Source: Gammaproteobacteria bacterium (GTDB lineage Bacteria; Pseudomonadota; Gammaproteobacteria; UBA6429; Thiohalophilaceae). From it: a DNA stretch of 58,442 nucleotides. Every line of letters starts with the position of its first letter. Within the stretch, counting starts at the first letter, position 1. The notes beneath the pieces are model-generated. The model searched no databases and was not told where the DNA came from. It saw nothing but the letters and a program-made list of their open reading frames with translations. Location: the NCBI GenBank assembly GCA_024275915.1, contig JAJRYG010000094.1:1-58442 (forward strand). Reading direction: 5' to 3'. Both the position numbers and the translations under genes were made by a program. Positions 29,104 to 38,919 of this stretch are shown here, piece after piece.

Positions 29104-29940
29104 TCAGATCTTGACCAGGATCCTGTCCAGTACACTCACCGGCAGAATCCGTTTTAGCCAGGCGAATACATGGGTGGGCACGGTTACGGGGTAGCGGGCT
29201 TTCGGCCTTGGGCTTTCCAGCGCACGAACGAGTTTTTTCAGTACCGCTTCCGGTGGCAGGGTAAAGGGCACCACGGCACCTTCGGATTCCAGGCGTTGCA
29301 GGGTTTTTATATAGGCCTCGCGGAAGTGGCTGGCCTCGATGTCGATGTGTTTCTTGAAGTGGGCCAGGGCGTTGGCGCGAAAGCGGCTTTCGATGGGGCC
29401 GGGTTCGATGAGGATCACGTGCACGCCACTGCCCATCAGTTCCAGGCGCAGGGTGTCGGCCAGGCCTTCGATGGCGAACTTGCTGGCGTTGTAGGCGCCG
29501 CGCATGGTCATGGCGGCGAAGCCCAGCACCGAGCTGTTGTGGATGATGCGCCCGTAACCCTGGCGGCGCATTACCGGCACCACCTTGCAGGTCAGTTCGT
29601 GCCAGCCGAACACGTTGGTCTCGAACTGTTCCTTCAACACATCCCGGCGCAGATCCTCCACCGCGCCGGGCTGGCCGTAGGCGCCGTTGTTGAAAAGGGC
29701 ATAAAGCTCACCGTCGGTACGCGCCAGCACCTCGGCCACGGCGTAGTCGATGGAATGGCTGTCGGTGACGTCCAGTTGCAGGCTCTCCAGGCCTTCGGCA
29801 TCGAGCCGGGCCACGTCTTCCTCCTTTCTGGCCGTGGCAAACACCCGATAGCCGCGTTGCTGCAGGCCGCGGGCACAGCACAGGCCGATGCCGCTGGAGC
29901 AGCCGGTGATGAGAATGGTACGTGGCGAGGGCACGGGCAT
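29104..29940 (-). CDS. Short-chain dehydrogenase/reductase
   Basis: Classical SDR of 278 residues. The nucleotide-binding motif is TGCSSGIG, the structural NNGAYG takes the place of NNAG, and the catalytic Tyr-Lys is in AYNASKFA with an upstream Ser (NSSVLGFAA). A C-terminal segment rich in basic residues may sit at the membrane. The substrate cannot be told; lipid or retinol-like SDRs share this form. The start at 29940 follows AGGAGA; the longer frame overlaps the next gene. It is the last of three minus-strand genes with the PRPP-synthetase-like gene 31 bases upstream. Confidence 0.92.
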   Translation of the reverse strand: MPVPSPRTILITGCSSGIGLCCARGLQQRGYRVFATARKEEDVARLDAEGLESLQLDVTDSHSIDYAVAEVLARTDGELYALFNNGAYGQPGAVEDLRRDVLKEQFETNVFGWHELTCKVVPVMRRQGYGRIIHNSSVLGFAAMTMRGAYNASKFAIEGLADTLRLELMGSGVHVILIEPGPIESRFRANALAHFKKHIDIEASHFREAYIKTLQRLESEGAVVPFTLPPEAVLKKLVRALESPRPKARYPVTVPTHVFAWLKRILPVSVLDRILVKI

Positions 29941-29971
29941 GGTGTTCTCCTTGAGGTTCTGGCCTGTCTGT

Positions 29972-30856
29972 TCAGTGTGAAATGTCGTTGAGGGCCTGTG
30001 CCAGCAGGCCGGCCAGTTGTATGGTGTTGCTGGGGTGAGGGATGCTGTCGCTGCTCCAGATGTGCTCGATGCCAGCCTGTTGCAGCAGTTCTGTGGCGCC
30101 TTTGGCGAACAGGGCGTGGGTGACCAGGCTGTGGATGGCGCCAGCACCGGCGGCACGCAGCTGACCGGCGGCCTGGGCCAGGGTATGACCGCTGCTGACC
30201 ACGTCGTCCACCAGCACCACGGTGCGGTCCTGGAAATCGAAGTCGGGCAGGACCACCTTCACATCCACATCGCTGTGACGGGTCTTGTGGGCCACGCCGA
30301 AATCGTAGCCGCCCACGGCGGCCACCTGCTGCACCCACTGGCGGGATTCGGCGTCAGGGCCGAGCAGGACCGGATCGAGAACCTGCCCGACGAGAAACTC
30401 ACCCAGGGCGGTGGCGGCGGACAGGTTGATGGCGTTGTCCACGGGAATGGCCTGGGACAGGTGGCTGATGCGGTGCAGATGGGCATCGACGCTGATCACG
30501 TCATCCACCAGGCTGGCCAGGAAGCGGCCGATGATCTGTTGGCTGACGGCCTCACCGGGGTGGAAGGCCTTGTCCTGGCGCATGTAGCAAAGATAGGGGG
30601 CCACCAGGGTCAGGCGTTGCACACCCTGCTGGCGGGCGGTCTGGCAGGCCAGCAGCAGTTCGATGAGCTTGTCGTTGGGATGATCCAGACTCTGGCAGAT
30701 CACCAGGTGATCGGGCAGATCCACGGGGATCTGCACCCGGCTTTCGCCATCGGGGAAACGGTGCACGCAAATGGGCCGGTAGTCGCCGTTGAACTGGCCG
30801 GCCAGGCGCCGGGCAGCGGCTTGATAGTCAGGCAGGCTGACAACACAGGTTTTCAA
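29972..30856 (-). CDS. Ribose-phosphate pyrophosphokinase-like protein
   Basis: A PRPP-synthetase homologue of 294 residues, shorter and divergent from the housekeeping Prs. It keeps FPDGESRVQIP, PYLCYMRQDKAF with GEAVS (ATP/ribose loops), and the PRPP-binding loop VLVDDVVSSGHTL. I start it at TTG 30856: GGAG lies 10 bases upstream and the phosphorylase stop is only 4 bases away, so the two are coupled. The pairing suggests a nucleoside-monophosphate salvage function; whether it makes PRPP from ATP and ribose-5-phosphate or uses another phosphate sugar is open. Confidence 0.85.
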   Translation of the reverse strand: MKTCVVSLPDYQAAARRLAGQFNGDYRPICVHRFPDGESRVQIPVDLPDHLVICQSLDHPNDKLIELLLACQTARQQGVQRLTLVAPYLCYMRQDKAFHPGEAVSQQIIGRFLASLVDDVISVDAHLHRISHLSQAIPVDNAINLSAATALGEFLVGQVLDPVLLGPDAESRQWVQQVAAVGGYDFGVAHKTRHSDVDVKVVLPDFDFQDRTVVLVDDVVSSGHTLAQAAGQLRAAGAGAIHSLVTHALFAKGATELLQQAGIEHIWSSDSIPHPSNTIQLAGLLAQALNDISH

Positions 30857-30860
30857 AATG

Positions 30861-31427
30861 TCAGATCTCCATGTAACTGGGTTCGCTTGGTGCCGCATCG
30901 CCAATGCTGAAGCCGCTGGTCTTTTCCGCCAGTTCTCGGGCAAAGCGGAAGTCGGCGGGGAATTCGGCCTGTACCCGGTACAGGGCCTCACCCTTTTTCA
31001 CCTCGTCGCCCATTTTCTTCAGCAGATCGACCCCGGCATTGAGATCCATGGGTGCGCCGGCCAGACGGGCGATGCGCGCCAGGATCAGGTTGTCGATGGC
31101 GGTGACGAAACCGGCACGCTCGGCGTGGATCTCGATGCTCAGGGGGGCCTGGGTGGAATGGCCGTCGGCCGGTCCCTGGGCGGCGATGATCGCCTGCATC
31201 TTGGCCAGGGCGCGGCCACTTTCGAGGATGTCGCGGGCAATCTGGTAGCCTTGGCCGCCGCGAACGTCCGGATCGAATTCGAGGATGCGTCCTGCCAGGT
31301 ACAGGGCCTTCTGGCGCAGATCCTGGGGTGCCTCCAGGTCGTTTCCCAGTACCTGCATCACGTCCCGCGCTTCCAGCGCCGGTCCGATGCCCCGGCCGAT
31401 GGGCTGGCGGCCGTCGGTGATCACCAC
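30861..31427 (-). CDS. AMP/thymidine phosphorylase, C-terminal part
   Basis: 188 residues starting [20 protein letters not shown], the direct continuation of the N-terminal part. The only possible start codons are the two GTGs immediately after the TAA, and no ribosome-binding site precedes them, so translation would depend on termination-reinitiation or read-through. It contains the pyrimidine-phosphorylase C-terminal domain and ends EPSYMEI. Confidence 0.65.
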   Translation of the reverse strand: MVITDGRQPIGRGIGPALEARDVMQVLGNDLEAPQDLRQKALYLAGRILEFDPDVRGGQGYQIARDILESGRALAKMQAIIAAQGPADGHSTQAPLSIEIHAERAGFVTAIDNLILARIARLAGAPMDLNAGVDLLKKMGDEVKKGEALYRVQAEFPADFRFARELAEKTSGFSIGDAAPSEPSYMEI

Positions 31428-32417
31428 TTACAGGTGCAGGCCGAGGCGGTCGCCAGTGTATTCGAACAGCTTGCGCAGGCGCAGGGCGTGGCTCATGCGG
31501 TGGACCTTGGCCGAGGGGCCGACGGGAATGTCAATGAGCAGGTGGGTGGCGCCGGCGGCCAGCTTCTTGGAGAGAATGGAGGCGATCATCTGGCCTTCGG
31601 AGTCGATGCCCAAGGGCCGTTCCACCGAGATCAGCACGTCATCGGCGGGGGCCAGGTGGGCCTTGCCGCCCCAGGCCAGGCAGGCGCGGGTCTTTTCCAC
31701 CACCTTGTGCATCTTTTCCGGACTCAGATCCACGTGAGCCAGCACGCTCATGGTGTCGGCGGTACCGGCCGGGGAGGTGATGGCACGGCTGGAGGTCTTG
31801 GGAATGAGCATGCCGTGGGCCGCGACGATGGGGACCACCAGCATGGTGGTGCGGTTGCCGGGAATGCCACCGATGCAGTGCTTGTCGGCCACCAGCGGTG
31901 CCTGCCAGTCGATGCGTTCACCGGTGTCGGTCATGGCGCGGGTCAGGGACAGGACTTCTTCCCGGTCCAGGCCCGACTGCACCGAGGCCACCAGGAAGGC
32001 GGCCATTTCCATTTTCGAATAGCGGTTGCCGGCGATGTCGCGGGTGATGGCGGCAAAATCCTCGTAGGACAGACGCTCTCCGCTGATCTTGCGCCGCACC
32101 GCGTCCATGGAGGCGGGTGGGACGGTGTGAGCCACCCGGACCTGGTCGCCGGGGCCGATGGCCAGCTGCTCGAAGGCCTGCTCCGCCAGGCCCAGTTCGT
32201 CGGGGGTGACGATGCTTTCGTCATCGACGATGTTGAGTACGGCATAGATGAGGTTGCCGTTGGCCCGCACTTCCACCTTGCTCAGGGCCTGGAAACCCTC
32301 GGCGCGGTACAGGGCACAGTTGCGGTGCAGGTAGGCGACGTTTTCGTGGTAGGTGTCGATGGCCACGCGGCGAAGCCTGAGCATGGCCTTGCTGGAGTCG
32401 TGTTTGTGTCGGGTCAT
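31428..32417 (-). CDS. AMP/thymidine phosphorylase, N-terminal part
   Basis: About 329 residues from ATG 32417 ([17 protein letters not shown]), with GAGAAG before it. It carries an N-terminal beta domain, the helical domain and the phosphate/nucleoside-binding motifs, and ends [10 protein letters not shown] before the TAA. By itself it lacks the last part of the alpha/beta domain and the C-terminal domain, so it is unlikely to be active alone. Confidence 0.7.
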   Translation of the reverse strand: MTRHKHDSSKAMLRLRRVAIDTYHENVAYLHRNCALYRAEGFQALSKVEVRANGNLIYAVLNIVDDESIVTPDELGLAEQAFEQLAIGPGDQVRVAHTVPPASMDAVRRKISGERLSYEDFAAITRDIAGNRYSKMEMAAFLVASVQSGLDREEVLSLTRAMTDTGERIDWQAPLVADKHCIGGIPGNRTTMLVVPIVAAHGMLIPKTSSRAITSPAGTADTMSVLAHVDLSPEKMHKVVEKTRACLAWGGKAHLAPADDVLISVERPLGIDSEGQMIASILSKKLAAGATHLLIDIPVGPSAKVHRMSHALRLRKLFEYTGDRLGLHL

Positions 32418-32570
32418 GAGCTTCTCGGCGGATGCGGTCTGTGGAGGACGCACCCTGGTTGGAAATTTGTGAAAATGGCTTGAATTGGAGCCAGTTTAAC
32501 CACATTCTGGCAAAAGCTGAAAACAAAAGTCATCGATAGCCGGGCTGACTCGGGAACAGGGAGAACGGAA

Positions 32571-32843
32571 TTGAGCAAACCAACCGAAGAAGAGCTGCAG
32601 CATGCGCTGAAACGGGCAGGCTTCATGCGTGAAACGGGGGATGATCCCCATTACCTCGCCAAGGCCCTGCTGAATTGCCATTATCAGCATGGTTATCTGC
32701 TTGATGTGCTGCACGCAGCAGAAAAATACCTGCGCAGCGGTCTGGCCGAGCGGGAGCACACCGTACTGCTGCGGGCCATCGAAAAGGCCAGGGAAATCGA
32801 CGACCGCAGCGCCCAGCGAGAACGGCCCTCGCTGGGGCTGTGA
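32571..32843 (+). CDS. Small conserved-looking helical protein
   Basis: A 90-residue cytosolic protein starting at TTG 32571 (MSKPTEEELQHALKRAGFMR) with GGGAGA eight bases upstream. It is rich in charged helices (DDPHYLAKALLNCHYQHGYL, then LLRAIEKAREIDDRS) with no known motif. Function unknown. It is divergent from the phosphorylase gene and lies 70 bases before fmdB, whose promoter overlaps its end. Confidence 0.7.
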   Translation: MSKPTEEELQHALKRAGFMRETGDDPHYLAKALLNCHYQHGYLLDVLHAAEKYLRSGLAEREHTVLLRAIEKAREIDDRSAQRERPSLGL

Positions 32844-32850
32844 TCCGGGG

Positions 32851-32856
32851 TATAAT
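32851..32856 (+). promoter_or_regulatory. Consensus -10 box before fmdB
   Basis: A perfect TATAAT followed by GCCCGG, 58 bases before fmdB. The -35 region, inside the end of the small upstream gene, is weak (CTCGCT at 32828-32833). Confidence 0.45.
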
Positions 32857-32913
32857 GCCCGGATCTTGAGCAAATTTGTGTAGTAATCCGTAAAGAAAGC
32901 AGGAAACAAGACC

Positions 32914-33186
32914 ATGCCAATCTATGAATACGAATGCCAGGCCTGTGGCCACACCAAGGAAGCCTTGCAGAAAATGGCGGACGATCCGCTCCGGGATTGC
33001 CCCGAATGCGGTAAACCGGAGCTGAAAAAGCTCATTTCTGCCGCTGCTTTCCGTCTCAAGGGCGGTGGCTGGTATGAAACCGACTTCAAGACCGGCAGCA
33101 AGAAGAATATCGCCGGCGCTGAAGGCAAATCCGGCGATGCCGGCAAAAAATCCGCCTCTGACAGCAATAAGGCCAGTAACGCCTGA
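32914..33186 (+). CDS. FmdB-type zinc ribbon protein
   Basis: A 90-residue protein with an N-terminal zinc ribbon: YECQACGH and DCPECGK give two CxxC pairs. The second half is Lys/Ser/Ala-rich and low in complexity. FmdB-like proteins are proposed regulators, but their role next to aspS is unknown. This fmdB-aspS order is common in Proteobacteria. AGGAAAC precedes the ATG. Confidence 0.92.
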   Translation: MPIYEYECQACGHTKEALQKMADDPLRDCPECGKPELKKLISAAAFRLKGGGWYETDFKTGSKKNIAGAEGKSGDAGKKSASDSNKASNA

Positions 33187-33311
33187 AAACAGCGGCGTAT
33201 CGCAAGGTATATCCCCTAAAAATGCCGGGGTCGGTTGCACTGACCGGCCCCAATCCGTACCATTCCCGCTTTTGATTCCATTCCGGACAGACCAACAGGA
33301 ACATACAGAGC

Positions 33312-35102
33312 ATGCGTACCCATTATTGTGGCGAAATCAATGAAAGCCATATCGATCAGGAAATCACGGTATGTGGTTGGGTTCATCGTCGTCGAGACCA
33401 CGGTGGTGTGATTTTTATCGATCTGCGCGATCGTGAAGGCCTGCTGCAGGTGGTCTACGACCCGGATATCGAAGAGGTGTTTGCCACCGCCGAACGGGTA
33501 CGCAATGAATACGTGCTGAGGGTCATCGGCAAGGTACGTTCGCGCCCCGAAGGGACGAAAAACGACAACCTCGCCACCGGCCAGATTGAAGTGCTGGGCA
33601 AGCAGCTGGAGATTCTCAATGTGGCCGATACGCCGCCCTTCCAGCTCGACGACGACGATGTTTCCGAGGAACACCGCCTGCGCTACCGGTACGTGGACCT
33701 GCGCCGCCCGGAGATGCTGAAAAACCTGCAGTTGCGTTCCCGGGTTACCAGCCTGCTGCGCAACTATCTGGATTCCAACGGTTTTCTGGACATCGAGACC
33801 CCCATGCTGACCAAGGCGACCCCGGAAGGGGCACGCGACTATCTGGTGCCCAGCCGCACCCACGAGGGCAGCTTCTTCGCCCTGCCCCAGTCGCCCCAGC
33901 TGTTCAAGCAGTTGCTGATGATGTCGGGCATGGAGCGTTATTACCAGGTGGTTCGCTGCTTCCGTGACGAGGATCTGCGCGCCGACCGCCAGCCCGAATT
34001 CACCCAGCTGGATATCGAAACCTCGTTCCTCGACGAGGACGCCATCATGGGCATGATGGAAGACATGATCCGCGGCATCTTCAGGGGGGTTCTGGACGTA
34101 GAGCTGCCGACGCCGTTCCCGCGCATGACCCATGCCGAAGCCATGCACCGATATGGCTCCGACAAGCCGGATCTGCGCATTCCGCTCGAACTCATCGATG
34201 TGGGCGACATCATGGCCGGCGTGGAATTCAAGGTCTTCAGTGGCCCGGCCAATGATCCCAAAGGCCGGGTTGCGGCTCTGCGCGTGCCCCAGGGCAACAA
34301 ACTGACCCGCAAGGAAATCGACGAGTACACCAGTTTTGTCGGTATCTACGGAGCCCGTGGCCTGGCCTACATCAAGGTCAATGAGCTGGCCAAAGGACGT
34401 GAAGGTCTGCAGTCTCCGATTCTGAAATTCCTCCCCGATGAAGCCATCAGCACCATCATGGAGCGCACCGGGGCCGAAGATGGTGACCTGGTGTTCTTCG
34501 GTGCCGACAAGATGTTTGTGGTCAACGAGTCTCTGGGCGCACTGCGGGTCAAACTCGGCCATGACCTCGGTCTGGTGAGTGAGGGCTGGGCTCCCCTGTG
34601 GGTGGTGGATTTCCCCATGTTCGAACATGACGAGGAAGGGGGCCGCTATGTGGCCCTGCACCATCCCTTTACCGCACCCCAGACCGATGATCCGGCCGAA
34701 TTGCAGGCCAACCCCCATGGCATGTTGTCCCGCGCCTACGACATGGTGCTCAACGGCACCGAACTGGGTGGCGGCTCCATCCGCATCCACAAGGCCGACA
34801 TTCAGGCCGAAGTGTTCAAGCACCTGGGGATCGGTGATGAGGAAGCCCGCGACAAGTTCGGCTTCCTGCTCGATGCCCTCAAGTATGGTTGCCCCCCCCA
34901 TGGCGGCATTGCCTTCGGTCTCGACCGGCTGGTGATGCTGATGGCCGGCGCGGCGTCGATCCGTGATGTCATGGCCTTCCCGAAGACCCAGTCAGCGGCC
35001 TGCCTGCTGACCCAGGCGCCATCCCCGGTCAGCGAGGCCCAGCTGCGCGAATTGCACATCAAATTGCGCAAGAAACCGTCTGGCGAGGCAGAAAAGGCAT
35101 AA
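33312..35102 (+). CDS. aspS: Aspartyl-tRNA synthetase
   Basis: Class II aminoacyl-tRNA synthetase of 596 residues, the usual bacterial size. Order: OB-fold anticodon domain ([20 protein letters not shown]), class II motif 2 ([19 protein letters not shown]), the bacterial GAD insert domain (about 290-420) and motif 3 ([15 protein letters not shown]). Whether it is discriminating or also charges tRNA-Asn depends on residues I cannot assign with confidence. It starts at [10 protein letters not shown], 125 bases after fmdB. Confidence 0.98.
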   Translation: MRTHYCGEINESHIDQEITVCGWVHRRRDHGGVIFIDLRDREGLLQVVYDPDIEEVFATAERVRNEYVLRVIGKVRSRPEGTKNDNLATGQIEVLGKQLEILNVADTPPFQLDDDDVSEEHRLRYRYVDLRRPEMLKNLQLRSRVTSLLRNYLDSNGFLDIETPMLTKATPEGARDYLVPSRTHEGSFFALPQSPQLFKQLLMMSGMERYYQVVRCFRDEDLRADRQPEFTQLDIETSFLDEDAIMGMMEDMIRGIFRGVLDVELPTPFPRMTHAEAMHRYGSDKPDLRIPLELIDVGDIMAGVEFKVFSGPANDPKGRVAALRVPQGNKLTRKEIDEYTSFVGIYGARGLAYIKVNELAKGREGLQSPILKFLPDEAISTIMERTGAEDGDLVFFGADKMFVVNESLGALRVKLGHDLGLVSEGWAPLWVVDFPMFEHDEEGGRYVALHHPFTAPQTDDPAELQANPHGMLSRAYDMVLNGTELGGGSIRIHKADIQAEVFKHLGIGDEEARDKFGFLLDALKYGCPPHGGIAFGLDRLVMLMAGAASIRDVMAFPKTQSAACLLTQAPSPVSEAQLRELHIKLRKKPSGEAEKA

Positions 35103-35490
35103 TCTGAAAGTGGGTGCTGTCCAGACGACGCAGTGATTTGCATCAGGAGTAAATTTCTAGAATACTCAATGTTTTAGCTGCGTCTTATCCTGGACAATAC
35201 GGGGAAGGTGGAAATTTGTTGCACACTAAGGTGTGAATATTCCCACATTTTTTGTAAAAAAGTCATAAAACCAGGAATCCAGCCTCATGTCAGATCGAAT
35301 TGTGCCGATAATTCATTGAATTATCAGCATAATTGTATGGTAACGAACAGAATCGAACCCGGAGGCCGGATTAGCAGAGCTGTTGAAAAAGAGCCTTTTT
35401 CAACAGCCTGATCAGGCGTAGGCTGCCCGGACAATATTCACAACCCGTAAAATACAGAAAAAACGATAAGGGTCGGAGTATGGAGCGTGA
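35103..35490. other. Gap between aspS and kinase gene
   Basis: No gene is supported. It is AT-rich and holds a small palindrome (CACACTAAGGTGTG at 35222-35235) and repeat copy E. TAAAAT at 35448-35453 could be a -10 box for the kinase operon, but the -35 is unclear. Confidence 0.5.
35373..35410. repeat. Palindromic repeat, copy E, compact
   Basis: GCTGTTGAAAAAG (35379-35391) pairs perfectly with CTTTTTCAACAGC (35395-35407) around a 3-nt loop. It is the minimal form of the repeat seen at 7859, 9934, 10348 and 10704: both ends without the interior. Confidence 0.75.
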
Positions 35491-38100
35491 GTGAGAAAAT
35501 CATTTTGGAAGACTGACTGGTTTATCGGTCTGGTCGTCATTCTGGCAATATTGCTGGCATCAAATACCAATATGGTGCGGGCGCTGGAGTGGCGTGCCTA
35601 CGATCTGGGAGTTCGTTTTTCATCCACCGATCCGGCCAACAGTGATGTGGTGGTGGTGGCCATCGATGAACTTTCACTGCAGGAGCTGGGCGCCTGGCCC
35701 TGGTCACGGGACATCTTGGCCCAAGCCACCCGGCGGCTGAGCAGTTACGGCCCCTCGGTGATCGGTTTTGCCCTGCCCATGGATTCGGCCCAGAGCCTGC
35801 ACGGCCTGGAATACATCCACGAGCTCAAGGAAATCGTCAACAACAACCCGAAAATGGCCAACAAGACGGTAAAACGTCTGCTCAACCGCGCCGAAATCCG
35901 CATGAACACGGATCAGATCTTTGCCAACAGCCTGCGGGCGGCGGGGCGAGTGGTGCTGGCCATGCCGTATCTCATCGATACCAATCTGCCCAGGAACAGC
36001 GAAGAAGTTGAATTGCCCCAGTACCTGAACAAGTTTACCCTGCGCGACGTGGTGGGCGAAGAACCTTCCGGAAGCTTTGCCTGGCTGTTCGGCGGCAAGG
36101 TGCCTCAGGTGAATGTGGTGTATCCCCCCATCAAGCCGCTGGCCCAGCATGCCGGCGGTGCCGGTCTGCTCAATCTGGGCTACGGGGGTGAGCGCCATGC
36201 CCGCACCGATGCCCTGGTCATGCGCTATGGTGACAGTTACCTGCCTTCCTTTTCGCTGATGATGGCGGCACGCAACAAGCATCTGGCCACCCGCAGTATC
36301 CGCGTCGAACTGGGCCGGGGAGTGCGGCTGGAAAAGGAACTGATCCCCACCGACAAGCAGCTGCGCGCCTATCCGCATTTCTACCGTGGCAAGAAAGGCA
36401 AGTCAGCTTTCAAGACCTATTCCATCGTCGATGTGATCGATCGCAAGGTTCCCCGCGAAGCCTTCGAGAAAAAGACTGTGCTGGTGGGGCTCACCGCCCG
36501 TCAGCACATCAACCCGCTGATCACGCCCATCGGTGAGGTCATGGCGCCGGTGCTGGTGACGGCCCATGTGGTTTCCAGTCTGCTCAATGACGAGTTGTAT
36601 AAAATTCCTGACTGGGCCCTGCCGGTGCAGCTGGGGATTCTGCTGGCTGTCGGTCTTTACCTGATGTTCATGTTGCCCTGGTTCCGGCCAGGTACGGCGC
36701 TGGCCATTAGTGCCTTGCTGACCATTGCGCTGATCAATGTGCATTTTTATTTCATGGTCTCCGAGGCCATCTGGCTGAAGCTGGTAACCCCCCTGGTTGC
36801 CCTGTTGATCGGGCATTTTGTCCTCACCAGCAAGCACTTCCTCGAACACCGCATGAAAAGCATTCACGTGGAACTGTCGGAAGCCAACAAGGCACTCGGT
36901 CAGTCCTTCCACAGTCAGGGGCAGCTGGATCAGGCCTTCGAAAAATACCGCAGTTGCATCGTCAACAAATCACTGCTCAACCACATGTACAACCTGGGGC
37001 TGGATTACGAACGCAAGCGGCAGTTCAACAAGGCCGTCTCGGTGTTTCGTTTCATTGCCGATCATGATGCCGGTTTTTCCGATGTGCAGGAGCGCCTGAC
37101 CCGCAATCAGGAGGTTTCCGATGCACTGGTGCTGGGCTCGGGCAAGGTGACCGCGTCCCACGAAGGCACCCTGGTGATCAGCAGTGGTGGAGTACAAAAA
37201 CCCATGCTGGGGCGCTACCAGATTGACAAGGAAATCGGTCGTGGCGCCATGGGCATGGTGTACCTGGGGCATGATCCAAAAATTGGCCGTACCGTGGCCA
37301 TCAAGACCATGAGCCTGGGCACCGAATTCGAGGGTGAGAAGCTGGCCGACGTGAAAGAACGCTTCTTCCGCGAAGCGGAAACGGCCGGCCGCTTGAATCA
37401 CCCCAATATCGTCACCATCTATGATGTGGGTGAAGATCAGGATCTGTCCTATATCGCCATGGATTACCTCAAGGGGCAGAATCTGCTGCACTGGTGCAAG
37501 AAAGACAATCTGTTGCCACCGCTGGAAGTGATCGAAATCATGATCCAGGTGACCGATGCACTGGAATATGCCCATTCCGAGCACGTGGTGCATCGGGACA
37601 TCAAGCCGGCCAATATCATTTATGATCAGGAATCGGGGACCTTGAACGTTACGGATTTTGGTGTCGCCTGTCTGACCGATACCAGCAAGACCAAGACCGG
37701 CACCATTCTTGGCAGTCCGTCCTACATGTCGCCGGAACAGCTGGCCGGGCAAAAGGTCGATGGTCGCTCGGATCTGTTCGCCGTAGGGGTGTCCATGTTC
37801 CAGTTGCTCAGTGGCGAGTTGCCTTTCATTGCCGACTCACTGGCCAGTCTGATGTTCAAGATTGCCAATGAAAAACATCCGGACATTCGCATGTTTCAAC
37901 CGGAACTGCATGCCTGCGTGAGTCAGATCATCAACAAGGCATTACAGAAAAAACCTGAAGACCGGTTCCAGAATGGTGCACACATGGCCAAGGCCCTGAT
38001 GCGCTGCCGGGACCGGATGCAGGGCAAGAAAAAATCCAGAACAGCCAAAAAAACCAGAACCGTAAAAACCAGAACCGTTAAACCTGGAGCAGCAGTTTGA
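35491..38100 (+). CDS. CHASE2-domain serine/threonine protein kinase
   Basis: An 869-residue membrane kinase. Order: TM near 11-28, a CHASE2 sensor facing the periplasm (about 32-350, with YDLGVRFSSTDPANSDVVVV), three membrane helices (about 375-450), a TPR-like linker (470-540) and a kinase domain from about residue 576 (GRYQIDKEIGRGAMGMVYLG). Active-site motifs are intact: VAIKTM lysine, HRDIKPAN and DFG in NVTDFGVAC, APE-like SPEQLAG. A basic tail with repeated KTRTVK ends it. It starts at GTG 35491 behind GGAG. The phosphatase and FHA genes follow in overlap, so the four act together. Confidence 0.93.
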   Translation: MRKSFWKTDWFIGLVVILAILLASNTNMVRALEWRAYDLGVRFSSTDPANSDVVVVAIDELSLQELGAWPWSRDILAQATRRLSSYGPSVIGFALPMDSAQSLHGLEYIHELKEIVNNNPKMANKTVKRLLNRAEIRMNTDQIFANSLRAAGRVVLAMPYLIDTNLPRNSEEVELPQYLNKFTLRDVVGEEPSGSFAWLFGGKVPQVNVVYPPIKPLAQHAGGAGLLNLGYGGERHARTDALVMRYGDSYLPSFSLMMAARNKHLATRSIRVELGRGVRLEKELIPTDKQLRAYPHFYRGKKGKSAFKTYSIVDVIDRKVPREAFEKKTVLVGLTARQHINPLITPIGEVMAPVLVTAHVVSSLLNDELYKIPDWALPVQLGILLAVGLYLMFMLPWFRPGTALAISALLTIALINVHFYFMVSEAIWLKLVTPLVALLIGHFVLTSKHFLEHRMKSIHVELSEANKALGQSFHSQGQLDQAFEKYRSCIVNKSLLNHMYNLGLDYERKRQFNKAVSVFRFIADHDAGFSDVQERLTRNQEVSDALVLGSGKVTASHEGTLVISSGGVQKPMLGRYQIDKEIGRGAMGMVYLGHDPKIGRTVAIKTMSLGTEFEGEKLADVKERFFREAETAGRLNHPNIVTIYDVGEDQDLSYIAMDYLKGQNLLHWCKKDNLLPPLEVIEIMIQVTDALEYAHSEHVVHRDIKPANIIYDQESGTLNVTDFGVACLTDTSKTKTGTILGSPSYMSPEQLAGQKVDGRSDLFAVGVSMFQLLSGELPFIADSLASLMFKIANEKHPDIRMFQPELHACVSQIINKALQKKPEDRFQNGAHMAKALMRCRDRMQGKKKSRTAKKTRTVKTRTVKPGAAV

Positions 38101-38885
38101 TTCGTGAAGGCAGCAAATTAGGCATATATGGCTTTACCGACGTGGGCCAGGTGCGCACCCATAATGAGGACTACATCGCCTGGGAACCCCAGCTGGGCCT
38201 GATCCTGCTGGCCGATGGCATGGGGGGGCACAATGCCGGGGAAGTGGCCAGTGAACTGGCGGTCAATTGCATTCGTGAGGCGTTGATCGACGTCCTGCAG
38301 CCCGACCTGCTTGCCTCCAATGTGCTGAATATTGCCGATGCCCTGCGTGAGGCCATCGTCTATGCCAACAGCGAGATCATCCGTACCGCCAGTGAACGCA
38401 TCGAATGCGCCGGCATGGGTACCACCATCGTCTCGACCCTGTTCTATGGTGACAAGGTGATCACCGCCAACGTGGGTGATTCCCGGATTTACCGTTTGCG
38501 TGACCGGGAGCTGCAACAGATCACCACCGATCACTCCCTGATCCAGGAAATGCTCGACAGTGGCTATATCAGCCAGCAGGAAGCGCAGATGTCGGCCAGC
38601 CGCAATCTCATCACCCGAGCTCTCGGCATCGCCGATACGGTCGAGGTGGATGTGAGTGAAGACATCGCCGATAATGATGATCTGTACCTGCTCTGTTCCG
38701 ACGGACTGACCGACCTGGTGGTGGACGAGGAGATTCAGCATTTGCTGCTGATGTATGAAGAAGATCCGGTCACGGCCTGCAAGGAACTGATCGCCTTCGC
38801 CAATGAAAAAGGCGGCAAGGACAATATTTCGGTAATTATTGTTAAAATACAGGAAGCCTATTCCGATAATGTCGGAATCGAATGA
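38097..38885 (+). CDS. PP2C-type protein phosphatase
   Basis: A 262-residue metal-dependent Ser/Thr phosphatase, the natural opponent of the kinase before it. Motifs: YGFTDVGQVRTHNEDYI, ILLADGMGGHNAGEVAS with the metal-binding aspartate, TTIVSTLFYGDKV, NVGDSRIYRLRD and CSDGLTDLV. It starts at TTG 38097, overlapping the kinase stop, which couples their translation. No membrane segment, so it is cytosolic and would act on the kinase domain, the FHA proteins or their substrates. Confidence 0.93.
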   Translation: MIREGSKLGIYGFTDVGQVRTHNEDYIAWEPQLGLILLADGMGGHNAGEVASELAVNCIREALIDVLQPDLLASNVLNIADALREAIVYANSEIIRTASERIECAGMGTTIVSTLFYGDKVITANVGDSRIYRLRDRELQQITTDHSLIQEMLDSGYISQQEAQMSASRNLITRALGIADTVEVDVSEDIADNDDLYLLCSDGLTDLVVDEEIQHLLLMYEEDPVTACKELIAFANEKGGKDNISVIIVKIQEAYSDNVGIE

Positions 38886-38919
38886 GCGGCTACACTGGAA
38901 AAATGAAACGGGAGCCATT

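Larger units (their letters stand above)
30861..32417 (-). pseudogene. AMP/thymidine phosphorylase gene split by in-frame TAA
   Basis: Together the two parts make one nucleoside-phosphorylase-family protein of about 518 codons, close to the 500-510 expected. The family motifs [14 protein letters not shown] and [17 protein letters not shown] resemble archaeal AMP phosphorylase more than DeoA. At 31428-31430 the frame reads CTG-TAA-GTG where homologues continue without a break; both sides are in the same frame, so a single base substitution separates them. It may be a true nonsense mutation, a base-calling error, or two polypeptides translated in series. It heads the salvage group with the PRPP-synthetase-like gene. 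Confidence 0.75.

Noticed and set aside
31428-31430. Stop codon recoding as selenocysteine or pyrrolysine
   Set aside because: The codon is TAA, not TGA or TAG, and the phosphorylase family does not use either residue.
33216-34901. 561-codon minus-strand frame opposite aspS
   Set aside because: Shadow of a well-conserved gene; composition is low-complexity His/Gln/Gly and no domain is visible.
35222-35235. CACACTAAGGTGTG as a terminator for aspS
   Set aside because: The stem is only 5 bp and no T-run follows.
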